Below are positions 51,941-60,130 of a stretch of DNA of 64,000 nt, one piece after another. The stretch is taken from NCBI GenBank assembly GCA_002438805.1, contig DJQV01000018.1, positions 1-64,000 on the forward strand, given 5' to 3'. Under the pieces are notes generated by a model. The model saw nothing but the letters and a program-made list of their open reading frames with translations, was not told where the DNA came from and ran no database searches. Source of the stretch: Bacteroidales bacterium UBA6377. GTDB lineage: Bacteria > Bacteroidota > Bacteroidia > Bacteroidales > UBA932. The position numbers and the translations under genes were made by a program. The stretch's first letter is position 1. The number at the start of each line of letters is the position of its first letter.

Positions 51941-52752
51941 TTGCGGAGCTCCTTGATTCTGCGCCTCAGTTGCTGATTCTCTCCGGCTATCTCGGATATG
52001 CCGTCATTGAGTTCGGCGAGCTGGTCGTCCCCCTCGAAGCGGACAGTGTATTTCTTGTCCGAGAGGCGGTAGGCGTTGAGGGCGTCCAGCATCCTGTACA
52101 GCGGCTTGACATAGTAGGCAAGCATGAAGAAAAGCAGCATCAGGACAAGCATCAGTCCGACCCCCACCGCCACTATTCCGGGGATGATGCTGCGATAGAA
52201 CCCCCTGTCGAAAGTGGCCGAATTCTTGACAAGATCCTGATGTATCGATGTGGTCAGCTTGTCAAGATCCGAGCGGAGCCGCTCATAGCGGGGCTGAAGC
52301 CGCTCAAAATACCAGGAGCGCGAGTCTATGAAATCCGACTGCATCACATCCTCGAGTTCAAGGGAAGTCAGCATATAGGCGGCATAGCTGTACATCACCG
52401 AGTCGGCCAGCGGTGCCGCCTGGTTGAACGCCGCCTTCATCCTCAACGAGTCGCAGTGGGCCTTGAAATACTTGTCGTCGAAAGACGGAAGGGCGCTTGA
52501 CGACGAATTGTCGCCCACGACCTCGAGTATGTCAAGATTGTATGCGTTGCCCATATCGGCGAGTTTGCTCGCGACATTTATACTGCTTATGTCGTCCGCT
52601 ATGAGACTCGAGACATAGTTGCTCATGCTCGAGTATTCCATGACGGATATAGTGGAGGATACAAGAAGTATCGCGGCTATCGACAGAAGGCTCAATATGA
52701 GCTTTGATCTCAGGGTCAGGCGTATCGACCTGATTGACTTCCACACTGTCAT
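51937..52752 (-). CDS. Two-TM sensory protein with HAMP-like linker but no output domain
   Basis: A 271-residue membrane protein. A first transmembrane helix (LILSLLSIAAILLVSSTISV, about 18-37) is followed by a helical extracytoplasmic domain of about 150 residues like the four-helix-bundle sensors of chemoreceptors and kinases, then a second helix (GIVAVGVGLMLVLMLLFFML, about 192-211) and a HAMP-like segment (YVKPLYRMLDALNAYRLSDK). The protein ends in a short coiled coil (ISEIAGENQQLRRRIKELRK) where a kinase would begin. It is the first gene of the TrkH operon. It may be a histidine kinase that lost its catalytic part, or a regulator acting directly on TrkH. Confidence 0.75.
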   Translation of the reverse strand: MTVWKSIRSIRLTLRSKLILSLLSIAAILLVSSTISVMEYSSMSNYVSSLIADDISSINVASKLADMGNAYNLDILEVVGDNSSSSALPSFDDKYFKAHCDSLRMKAAFNQAAPLADSVMYSYAAYMLTSLELEDVMQSDFIDSRSWYFERLQPRYERLRSDLDKLTTSIHQDLVKNSATFDRGFYRSIIPGIVAVGVGLMLVLMLLFFMLAYYVKPLYRMLDALNAYRLSDKKYTVRFEGDDQLAELNDGISEIAGENQQLRRRIKELRK

Positions 52753-52780
52753 TCTTTAATTTTTTCGGCAATATTTTTTA

Positions 52781-52788
52781 CAAATATA
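52781..52788 (-). promoter_or_regulatory. -7 box of the HAMP protein/TrkH/helicase/S9 operon
   Basis: TATATTTG on the minus strand, 28 nt before the ATG at 52752; a TTG lies 22 nt upstream. Confidence 0.55.
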
Positions 52789-52800
52789 TAATAATTTTTA

Positions 52801-52808
52801 TATTTTTG
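52801..52808 (+). promoter_or_regulatory. -7 box of the ROK regulator/ABC-F operon
   Basis: TATTTTTG, 23 nt before the ATG at 52832, divergent from the minus-strand box 12 bp away. The two promoters share one AT-rich region. Confidence 0.55.
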
Positions 52809-52831
52809 CACAACAACTAAAACGAGACACG

Positions 52832-54034
52832 ATGACATCGTCCTTTCTTAACGATTCGGCAAGCAAAAACTCCCTGACAAAAAGGGAGATACTACGACTT
52901 TGCATTGCGCACAAGAATTCAAGCATTGCCGACTTCAGCCGGTCGCTCGGGATAAGCGTACCGACCATAACCAAACTGATAGCCGAACTGATCGCGGAGA
53001 ATTTCCTTCAGGATGAGGGCAAGGTAGGCACCAGCGGCGGACGCCGTCCGAGCGTCTACGGCCTCAACCCGGATGCCGGATATTTTGTGGGTGTGGACAT
53101 CGCAAGGCACCATTTCCACATCGGCATCAGCAATTTCAAGGGTGAGATAATCAATTTCATCCAGGACATAGAGTTCGTGCTTGAGGCCAACGAACTATCA
53201 TTCCGCACTATCTGCCGCATGGTCAAGGATGAAGTCACCAGGAGCGGCATTCCGTGGATCAAGGTACTCGGGGTGGGCGTGAGCCTCTCAGGGCGTGTAA
53301 ATCCCGAGAAAGGTTACAGCCTGACCTATTTCGTGAGCGACGACATCCCTCTGAAGAGCATCTTCCAGAAAGAGTTCAGTGTCCCCGTCACCATCGAGAA
53401 CGACTCCCGCGCCATGGCATACGGAGAATACATGACCCTCGGAGACAAGGCCGACAAGAACATGATCTTCATCAACCTCAGCTGGGGTCTGGGCATGGGC
53501 ATCATCACCGACGGACGCCTCTACTACGGCAAATCCGGATATTCCGGTGAAATCGGACACTTCCCCGCCCTCAACAACGACATCATCTGCCGCTGCGGCA
53601 AAGTGGGCTGCCTCGAGACAGGGGCTTCCGGCTCGGCCCTGCACAGGATGATGGTGGAAGAACTCGAAAAAGGACATTCATCATCGCTGCTCAAGCCGTT
53701 CTCCGAGAAGGGGGACATCGAGCTTGACGAGATCCTCAAAGCCGTAGAGATGGGAGATGTGCTGGCAATCGACGGCATAGGCAAGGTCGGCGACACGCTC
53801 GGACGCGGTATCGCAGGTGTGCTCAACGTGTTCAACCCGGGTCTCGTCGTGATCGGAGGCCGGCTCATTGTGGGCAAGGACTACCTCCTCCTTCCTATCA
53901 AGACCGCCGTCAACCGCCTATGCCTCGCCCGTGTCTCTTCAGACACCTCCATCGTGCTCTCGCAGCTTGACAGGCGTGCCGCAGCGGTGGGAGACTGCAT
54001 GCTGTCGCGCGGCAAGGTGCTCGGACTACTTTAG
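52832..54034 (+). CDS. ROK-family transcriptional regulator (NagC/XylR-like)
   Basis: A 400-residue protein. Residues about 15-75 form a winged helix-turn-helix (LTKREILRLCIAHKNSSIAD; GISVPTITKLIAELIAENFL). The rest is the ROK sugar-kinase-like fold with GVDIARHHFHIGIS (phosphate loop) and the zinc-binding motif CRCGKVGCLETGASG near residue 255-268. ROK repressors sense free or phosphorylated sugars. Putative targets are not evident, but the shared divergent promoter with the HAMP/TrkH operon and the ABC-F gene 3 bp downstream are first candidates. Confidence 0.9.
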   Translation: MTSSFLNDSASKNSLTKREILRLCIAHKNSSIADFSRSLGISVPTITKLIAELIAENFLQDEGKVGTSGGRRPSVYGLNPDAGYFVGVDIARHHFHIGISNFKGEIINFIQDIEFVLEANELSFRTICRMVKDEVTRSGIPWIKVLGVGVSLSGRVNPEKGYSLTYFVSDDIPLKSIFQKEFSVPVTIENDSRAMAYGEYMTLGDKADKNMIFINLSWGLGMGIITDGRLYYGKSGYSGEIGHFPALNNDIICRCGKVGCLETGASGSALHRMMVEELEKGHSSSLLKPFSEKGDIELDEILKAVEMGDVLAIDGIGKVGDTLGRGIAGVLNVFNPGLVVIGGRLIVGKDYLLLPIKTAVNRLCLARVSSDTSIVLSQLDRRAAAVGDCMLSRGKVLGLL

Positions 54035-54037
54035 ACG

Positions 54038-55807
54038 ATGGCGAGCTATCTCCAGATCGAGAACATCTCCAAGTCCTACGGTCAGAAGGTGCTCTTCGAG
54101 CACATCAGCTTCAATGTCAACGAAGGCGACAAGATAGCGCTCGTAGCCCCCAACGGCACAGGCAAGACGACACTTCTGCGGATCATCGCCGGCAGGGACT
54201 CCTCGGACTCGGGCGGCAAGGTCATATTCCTCAAAGACATCAGGATCGCGTTCCTTGAACAGGAGTACGACTACGACCCGCAGCTCAGCATAATGGAGCA
54301 GATCCTGCGCCACAGCAAGAAGATGCTCGAGGACTTCCATCAGGAAAACCTCGGGCTCTTTGAGCGCAAGGCCGTGGAATTCCTGACTTCGTTCCGTCTC
54401 CCGGATCCGTCAAGAAAGATGGGCGAACTCTCCGGAGGAGAGGTCAAGAGGGTGGCACTCAGCGAAATGCTGGCTATGGAAGCGGACTTCCTCATCATGG
54501 ACGAGCCGACAAACCACCTCGACATCGAAGCCGTGGAGTTCCTTGAGGGCTACCTCAAGCGAAGCCGCTGCACGCTGCTGATGGTGACCCATGACAGATA
54601 TTTTCTCGACAGGGTCTGCAACATCGTGATGGAGCTCGACCACGGGGCTGTGTACAGCTACCGCGGTGATTACCAGAACTATCTGGAGAAACGCGACAGC
54701 CGCATCGCCTCGTACAACGCGGAGACCGACAAGGTGCGCAACCTGCTCCGCAGAGAACTGGAATGGATACACGCCACCCCATGCGCCCGTTCCGGCAAGG
54801 CGAAATACAGGATCAACGCGTTCCATGAACTCTCCGACAGGGCATCGCAGACATACAGCACCAAGAGCATAAGCCTCGAAGGCGTAGGCGAAGCCTCCAG
54901 GCTGGGAAGCAAGATCATCAACTGCAAGGGAGTCGATTATATATGGGAGGGCAAATACCTGCTCAAGGATTTCAGCTACAACTTCCAGCGTTTCGACAAA
55001 GTCGGCATCGTCGGGCGCAACGGCATAGGCAAATCCACATTCCTGGGACTTCTGACAGGAGAGATTGAGCCCACGGCGGGCATCATAGACCGCGGGGAAT
55101 CGCTTGTAATAGGTTATTACCGGCAGAGCGGCATACAGTTCAACGGCGATGACACGGTGCTGGACATAGTGGGCGACACCAGACTGCTCGGGCGCTTCCT
55201 TTTTCCGCACGACATGCTCACCACGCAGGTGTCCAGGCTCTCAGGAGGCGAAAAGCGGAGACTCTACCTGCTGACCATACTGATGCGCAACCCCAACCTG
55301 CTCATCCTCGACGAGCCCACCAATGATCTGGACATCGTCACTCTCAATCTGCTCGAAGAGTATCTGATGGATTACAACGGCAGCCTGATCGTCGTAAGCC
55401 ACGACAGACACTTCCTCGACAGGGTCGTAGACCATCTTCTGGTGTTCTGCGGAGATGGACTGGTAAAAGACTTCATAGGAAGCTTCAGCGAATACCGCTC
55501 CTACATCAAGGACTACGAGTCCGCGCGCAAGAGTGAAGAGACATCCAGAAAGAAAGGTACCAAGCCTGAAGTTCCCGGGGCGAGCGCTCCCGACAAGCCG
55601 AAAAAGCTCAGTTTCAAAGAAAAACGAGAACTTGAGGAGATAGAGAAGCGACTTCCGCAACTGGAAGAGGAGAAAACCTCCCTTGAGACTAGGATGAGCT
55701 CCGGACAGATGCCGTACGGGGAACTGCAAAAAAGCTCCTCCAAAATGGAAGAGCTTCTCGCTGAAATCGATTCCCTGGAGACCCGCTGGCTGGAACTCCA
55801 GGGATAA
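54038..55807 (+). CDS. ABC-F family ATPase
   Basis: A 589-residue soluble protein with two ABC domains and no membrane segments. Walker A motifs are APNGTGKTT (near 40) and GRNGIGKST (near 327); signatures are LSGGEVKRVALSEML and LSGGEKRRLYLLTIL; both Walker B stretches read MDEPTNHLD and LDEPTNDLD. The linker carries the Uup-like EWIHATPCARSGKAKYRINA stretch, and a charged coiled coil fills the last 85 residues, a Uup-type C-terminal domain. ABC-F proteins act on ribosomes or, for Uup, on DNA precision and ribosome assembly. It is co-transcribed with the ROK gene. Confidence 0.9.
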   Translation: MASYLQIENISKSYGQKVLFEHISFNVNEGDKIALVAPNGTGKTTLLRIIAGRDSSDSGGKVIFLKDIRIAFLEQEYDYDPQLSIMEQILRHSKKMLEDFHQENLGLFERKAVEFLTSFRLPDPSRKMGELSGGEVKRVALSEMLAMEADFLIMDEPTNHLDIEAVEFLEGYLKRSRCTLLMVTHDRYFLDRVCNIVMELDHGAVYSYRGDYQNYLEKRDSRIASYNAETDKVRNLLRRELEWIHATPCARSGKAKYRINAFHELSDRASQTYSTKSISLEGVGEASRLGSKIINCKGVDYIWEGKYLLKDFSYNFQRFDKVGIVGRNGIGKSTFLGLLTGEIEPTAGIIDRGESLVIGYYRQSGIQFNGDDTVLDIVGDTRLLGRFLFPHDMLTTQVSRLSGGEKRRLYLLTILMRNPNLLILDEPTNDLDIVTLNLLEEYLMDYNGSLIVVSHDRHFLDRVVDHLLVFCGDGLVKDFIGSFSEYRSYIKDYESARKSEETSRKKGTKPEVPGASAPDKPKKLSFKEKRELEEIEKRLPQLEEEKTSLETRMSSGQMPYGELQKSSSKMEELLAEIDSLETRWLELQG

Positions 55808-55811
55808 CGGA

Positions 55812-57464
55812 CTATTCCGGCTTATATGAATCCTTGAGTGAGACCGTCTTGTTGAAGACAGGGGTTTCTGCTGTGGAATCCTTGTCTTTGACATAATACC
55901 CGGTGCGCTCGAACTGCACGGCGATGCCCGAATTGTCTTCCAGCAGGGCAGGCTCGGCAAGTCCACTTCCCGGGACGAGAGAATCAGGATTGAGAAAATC
56001 CTTGTAGTCCTTGTCCTCCGGCACCTGGCTCATGTCGGCAAGGGTAAAGAGACGATCGTAGTTGCGGAGCACTATAGGTTTGGCATACTCGCATGACACC
56101 CAATGTATTGTGCCCTTGACGCTCCTCCACTCCCCTCCTCCGGGACGGGTTGACGGGTCATAGCTGCATTCAAGCTCGACGACAGTACCCTCCGGATCCT
56201 TTATCACCTTGTCACACTTGATGATATAAGTATATTTGAGACGGACTTCCCCGTCAGGCTTCAGACGGAAGAACTTGTGCGGAGCATCCTCCATGAAGTC
56301 CGCCCTGTCTATCCAGAGTTCTCCGGTGAACGGAACCTTGCGCGAGGCCCCTTCAGGCTCAGCCGGGTTGAGCGGACAGTCGAACCACTCCACCTTCCCT
56401 TCCGGCCAGTTGGTGATGGTGACTTTGACAGGGTCCTGGACCACCATATAGCGGTTTGCCCTGGCATTGAGGTCCTGACGCACGCACCACTCCAGAAGCT
56501 GGATGTCCATCAGCTGGTCACGCTTGGAAACACCTATCTTCTCACAGAACATCTTGAGCGCCTCGGGGGTGTAGCCTCTGCGGCGCACGCCGCAGAGCGT
56601 AGGCATACGCGGATCGTCCCAGCCGGAGACAAGCCCTTTCTGTACAAGTTCCAGGAGTTTGCGCTTGGACATCAGGGTATATGTGAGATTGAGACGGGCG
56701 AACTCGTACTGATGCGACGGCCAGATACCGAGCGTCTTTATGAACCAGTCATACAGAGGCCTGTGCACATCGAACTCCAGGGTGCAGATGGAATGGGTGA
56801 TGTGCTCAATGGAATCGCACTGGCCGTGGGTGTAGTCATACATCGGATAGATGCACCATTTGTTGCCGGTGCGATGGTGTGAGGCATGCTTGATGCGGTA
56901 CATCAGAGGGTCGCGCATCATCATGTTGGGATGGGCCATGTCTATCTTGGCCCGGAGCACCTTCTCCCCGTCAGCGTATTTGCCGTCACGCATCTCCCTG
57001 AACAGACGCAGGTTCTCCTCCACCGTGCGGTCGCGCCACGGGCTGTCCTTGCCCGGAGTGTCCACAGTCCCGCGCCCCTTGGAGATCTCTTCCTGGCTCT
57101 GGTCATCCACATAGGCCAGCCCCCTTTTTATCATTTCCTCCGCCCATTCGTAAAGCTGGTCAAAGTAATCGGAGGCATAGCATTCCTTGTCCCACTGGAA
57201 GCCGAGCCACTTGATGTCCTCCTTGATGGAGTCCACATATTCCACATCCTCCTTGACAGGATTGGTGTCATCATATCGCAGGTTGGTCTTGCCGCCATAT
57301 TTCTGTGCCAGGCCGAAATTGATGCAGAGGGATTTGGCATGCCCCAGATGCAGGTATCCGTTCGGCTCCGGAGGGAAACGCGTGAGAATGCTCTTCACCT
57401 TCCCGCTGCGGAGGTCGTCCTCCATTATTTCCTCGAGGAAATTAAGCTTCTTTTCTTCTTCCAT
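55812..57464 (-). CDS. glnS: Glutaminyl-tRNA synthetase
   Basis: A 550-residue class I synthetase of the GlnRS length and plan. The HIGH-type motif is PPEPNGYLHLGHAKS (near residue 31-45) and the KMSKS-type motif is LMSKRKL (near 270). The PTLCGVRRRGYTPEALKMFC segment and the C-terminal anticodon-binding beta barrels (PVKVTITNWPEGKVEWFDCP) are typical of GlnS rather than GltX. It charges tRNA-Gln directly, so the organism does not rely only on the GatCAB route. The stop lies 4 bp from the convergent ABC-F stop. Confidence 0.95.
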   Translation of the reverse strand: MEEEKKLNFLEEIMEDDLRSGKVKSILTRFPPEPNGYLHLGHAKSLCINFGLAQKYGGKTNLRYDDTNPVKEDVEYVDSIKEDIKWLGFQWDKECYASDYFDQLYEWAEEMIKRGLAYVDDQSQEEISKGRGTVDTPGKDSPWRDRTVEENLRLFREMRDGKYADGEKVLRAKIDMAHPNMMMRDPLMYRIKHASHHRTGNKWCIYPMYDYTHGQCDSIEHITHSICTLEFDVHRPLYDWFIKTLGIWPSHQYEFARLNLTYTLMSKRKLLELVQKGLVSGWDDPRMPTLCGVRRRGYTPEALKMFCEKIGVSKRDQLMDIQLLEWCVRQDLNARANRYMVVQDPVKVTITNWPEGKVEWFDCPLNPAEPEGASRKVPFTGELWIDRADFMEDAPHKFFRLKPDGEVRLKYTYIIKCDKVIKDPEGTVVELECSYDPSTRPGGGEWRSVKGTIHWVSCEYAKPIVLRNYDRLFTLADMSQVPEDKDYKDFLNPDSLVPGSGLAEPALLEDNSGIAVQFERTGYYVKDKDSTAETPVFNKTVSLKDSYKPE

Positions 57465-57486
57465 AGACGCAAAATGTTTGAACTCG

Positions 57487-57494
57487 CAAATTTA
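57487..57494 (-). promoter_or_regulatory. -7 box of glnS
   Basis: TAAATTTG on the minus strand, 22 nt before the glnS ATG at 57464, divergent from the plus-strand box at 57508. Confidence 0.55.
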
Positions 57495-57507
57495 GAAATT
57501 AATTTTG

Positions 57508-57515
57508 TACATTTG
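57508..57515 (+). promoter_or_regulatory. -7 box of the steroid-reductase-type operon
   Basis: TACATTTG, 17 nt before the ATG at 57533. No clear TTTG at 19-21 nt upstream. It is the only promoter candidate found for the four genes to 60939. Confidence 0.55.
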
Positions 57516-57532
57516 GATTTATTCATCAAAAC

Positions 57533-58138
57533 ATGTCTATAGAAATAAAACTCGAAACTGCGCAGACAAACCTCTTCTGCTCAAGCAAGTGGTGGGGCAA
57601 TCCGGATCTCCCGCCTGATGCCGAGTATCCTATGATGAACGTCACGGAGAACGGAGAAGAATACAAGTATCCGCTGACTTTCATCTGCCAGGTGGACTGC
57701 GAGGACATAGCTCCGCTTGACGAGGAAGGGCTGCTGCCGGGCGAGGGAATGCTCTATTTCTTCGCCGCGATAGACGACTTCACCGGATATGAATCCCCCG
57801 AGCATTTCCCACAGGGACGCTGGCCGGCAAAAGCGGTCAGGGTAAAGTACGCGAAAAGCATAAACATGGAGACTTTCAACAGCTGCATACTTACGGACGA
57901 CGCGGATAACGAGCTGGCAGAGGAGGCGCTCAAGACAGTATTCGGCAACGGGGGAAACGGATTGAGGATGCTCTGCCCGGAGGACAGGTCCGCGGACGGG
58001 GATGTCTGTCTCCTGCGCCTGCGCACAGACTCCATTGCAGGACTGAGTTTCCCCGAGGGCGGAAGTTTCAAAATAATGATAAAGGAGAGCGACCTGCGCT
58101 TCGGTAACTGGAAAAAGGCTTTCGGCATCTTGGACTAA
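57533..58138 (+). CDS. DUF1963 family protein
   Basis: A 201-residue soluble protein with the DUF1963 (YwqG-like) features: SKWWGNPDLP near residue 18, the YPLTFICQVDCEDIAP strand near residue 46-61, GEGMLYFFAAID, and a late GGSFKIMIKESDLRFGNW block. Family members are beta-sandwich proteins of unknown function. It is the first gene of the operon, separated by a single base from the steroid-reductase-like gene, so it is co-translated with it. Whether it has a role in the pathway or simply shares the promoter is not known. Confidence 0.82.
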   Translation: MSIEIKLETAQTNLFCSSKWWGNPDLPPDAEYPMMNVTENGEEYKYPLTFICQVDCEDIAPLDEEGLLPGEGMLYFFAAIDDFTGYESPEHFPQGRWPAKAVRVKYAKSINMETFNSCILTDDADNELAEEALKTVFGNGGNGLRMLCPEDRSADGDVCLLRLRTDSIAGLSFPEGGSFKIMIKESDLRFGNWKKAFGILD

Positions 58139-58139
58139 T

Positions 58140-58898
58140 ATGAATTTCAACCTGTTCCTCCTGGCGATGAGCCTGATTGCGGTCGTGGTTTTCTTTGCAT
58201 TGTACCATGTAGATGCCGGATACGGCAAATTCTACTCGCGCAGCTGGGGTCCGGCGGTGGACAACCGTCTCGGATGGGTACTGATGGAGTCCCCCGTATT
58301 CTTGGCAATGCTCCTGCTCTGGCTGTTCTCGGAGAGACGGGCGGATCCGGTGAGGCTGGCGTTCCTGCTCATTTTCGAGCTGCACTACTTCCAGCGGTCG
58401 TTCATCTTCCCCCTGCTAATCAAGGGCCGGAGCAAGATGCCTCTCAGCATCATCGCGATGGGGGTTCTGTTCAACACCCTGAATGCGCTGATGCAGGGAG
58501 GATGGATTTTCTACATCTCTCCTGTCGAGATGTACCCGCTGTCCTGGTTCGCCGATCCGAGGTTCATCTGCGGGACTCTGCTGTTTGCCTCTGGGATGTT
58601 TGTCAACATCCAGTCCGACAGCATCATACGCCATCTGCGCAAGCCCGGGGACAACAGGCACTATCTCCCCAAAGGTGGCATGTTCCGCTATGTGACTTCG
58701 GCCAATTATCTCGGTGAGCTGATGGAGTGGACAGGCTTCGCCATCCTCACCTGGTCATGGTCCGGAGCGGTGTTCGCCCTGTGGACATTCGCCAATCTCT
58801 GCCCGCGGGCAGCAAGAATCTACGGACGCTACAGGGCAGAGTTCGGGGATAAGCTCGACACGAGAAAAGTAAAACGTCTCATACCTTTTATATACTGA
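58140..58898 (+). CDS. Steroid 5-alpha-reductase family membrane enzyme (3-oxo-5-alpha-steroid 4-dehydrogenase-like)
   Basis: A 252-residue polytopic inner-membrane protein with about 6-7 helices, close in length to human SRD5A1/2 (about 255). The two motifs that define the family are intact: LHYFQRSFIF with Tyr83, equivalent to Tyr91 of SRD5A2, and MFRYVTSANYLGELMEWTGF with Asn189 and Glu193, equivalent to Asn193 and Glu197, which bind NADPH and the 3-keto group. The C-terminal PRAARIYGRYRAEFG segment also matches the cofactor-binding end. It should reduce the delta-4 bond of 3-oxo steroids or bile acids to the 5-alpha form. The stop overlaps the next start (TGATG). Confidence 0.9.
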   Translation: MNFNLFLLAMSLIAVVVFFALYHVDAGYGKFYSRSWGPAVDNRLGWVLMESPVFLAMLLLWLFSERRADPVRLAFLLIFELHYFQRSFIFPLLIKGRSKMPLSIIAMGVLFNTLNALMQGGWIFYISPVEMYPLSWFADPRFICGTLLFASGMFVNIQSDSIIRHLRKPGDNRHYLPKGGMFRYVTSANYLGELMEWTGFAILTWSWSGAVFALWTFANLCPRAARIYGRYRAEFGDKLDTRKVKRLIPFIY

Positions 58899-60130
58899 TG
58901 GAATCAAAGATCTTCACACCCTGCAAGATAGGCCCCGTGACCCTGCGCAACAGGGTCATACGCTCCGCCGCTTTCGAGAACATGGCCTACGGCAACCGCC
59001 CCTCACAGGATCTGTTCGACTACCATGTTGCCGTGGCGCGCGGCGGGGTCGGAATGACGACTGTAGCCTACGCCGCAGTGGCACGCTCCGGACTGTCGTT
59101 CGACGGACAGCTCTGGATGAGGGAGGAGATAGTCCCGGAGCTGCGGCGGCTCACGGATGCAGTCCATGCGCAGGGGGCAAAGGCCTCGATACAGCTCGGG
59201 CACTGTGGCAACATGACGCATTTCTATACCTGCGGCTGTCTGCCTGTGGGAGCATCGGGAGGCTTCAATCTCTACTCCCCCACTTTCGTGAGAGCCCTTA
59301 AACGCGATGAGATACTTGCTCTTGTGGAGGACTTCGGCAAGGCCGTAAACCTCGCCAGAGAAGCGGGATTCGACTGTGTGGAAATCCACGCCGGACACGG
59401 ATACCTCATCAGCCAGTTCCTCTCCCCTTACACCAACCGCCGCCACGATGAATTCGGAGGGAGCCTGGAAAACAGGATGAGATTCATGCGTCTTGTGATT
59501 AAAAGGGTGATGGAAGCAGCAGGCGACGACCTCGGGGTAATCGTGAAAATGAACATGCACGACGGCTTCAAGGCCGGTATGCAGACCGATGAGTGTCTGG
59601 AGGTGGCACGCGAACTGGAAAGACTGGGAGTCCACGCACTTGTGCTCTCGGCAGGCTTCGTCAGCAAAGCCCCGATGGAAGTGATGCGGGGAGCGATGCC
59701 GCTCAAGACCCTCGCCCACTATATGGACCCTTGGAAATTCTGGTGGCTCAAGGCCGGGCTCGCTCTGGCCGGAAGAAAGATGATCCCTACCGTACCATAC
59801 AAAGAAGCTTATTTCCTCGATGACGCCAAAGTGTTCCGTGCCGCGCTGAAAATGCCGCTCATATATGTGGGAGGCATCAACAGCCGCAGTTCCATGGAGA
59901 AGGTGCTTGGAGAAGGGTTCCTCGCAGTGCAGGTGGCGCGCGCCCTTGTGCATGACACGGACTTTGTCAACAAGCTGAAGAGCGGAGAGATAGAGTGCAG
60001 CGGTTGCGGCCACTCCAACTACTGCATAGGCCGCATGTACACTCTGGAAATGAGGTGCCACTGCAAAACTCCGGATCTCCCCACCAAGCTTGAGAAAGAA
60101 ATCGAGAAAGCGGAGGAAATGTGGAGATGA
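58898..60130 (+). CDS. Old Yellow Enzyme-family NADH:flavin oxidoreductase, candidate steroid ene-reductase
   Basis: A 410-residue FMN-dependent TIM-barrel reductase. It has the N-terminal FTPCKIGPVTLRNRVIRSAA strand, the HAGHGYLISQFLSPYTNRR active-site block with the Arg/His pair, and GGSLENRMRF. Unlike BaiCD/BaiH or dienoyl-CoA reductase (about 650 residues), the C-terminal FAD/NAD(P) domain is absent, but a Cys cluster (C367, C370, C376, C387, C389) suggests a retained 4Fe-4S site. Given its place between a 5-alpha-reductase and a short-chain dehydrogenase it is a candidate 5-beta-reductase or delta-ene reductase of 3-oxo bile acids. Substrate is inferred from context. Confidence 0.85.
   Translation: MESKIFTPCKIGPVTLRNRVIRSAAFENMAYGNRPSQDLFDYHVAVARGGVGMTTVAYAAVARSGLSFDGQLWMREEIVPELRRLTDAVHAQGAKASIQLGHCGNMTHFYTCGCLPVGASGGFNLYSPTFVRALKRDEILALVEDFGKAVNLAREAGFDCVEIHAGHGYLISQFLSPYTNRRHDEFGGSLENRMRFMRLVIKRVMEAAGDDLGVIVKMNMHDGFKAGMQTDECLEVARELERLGVHALVLSAGFVSKAPMEVMRGAMPLKTLAHYMDPWKFWWLKAGLALAGRKMIPTVPYKEAYFLDDAKVFRAALKMPLIYVGGINSRSSMEKVLGEGFLAVQVARALVHDTDFVNKLKSGEIECSGCGHSNYCIGRMYTLEMRCHCKTPDLPTKLEKEIEKAEEMWR

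Noticed and set aside
59003..60061. Open frame of 352 codons on the minus strand
   Set aside because: Antisense to the Old Yellow Enzyme-type gene, whose motifs are intact; His/Val-rich shadow.
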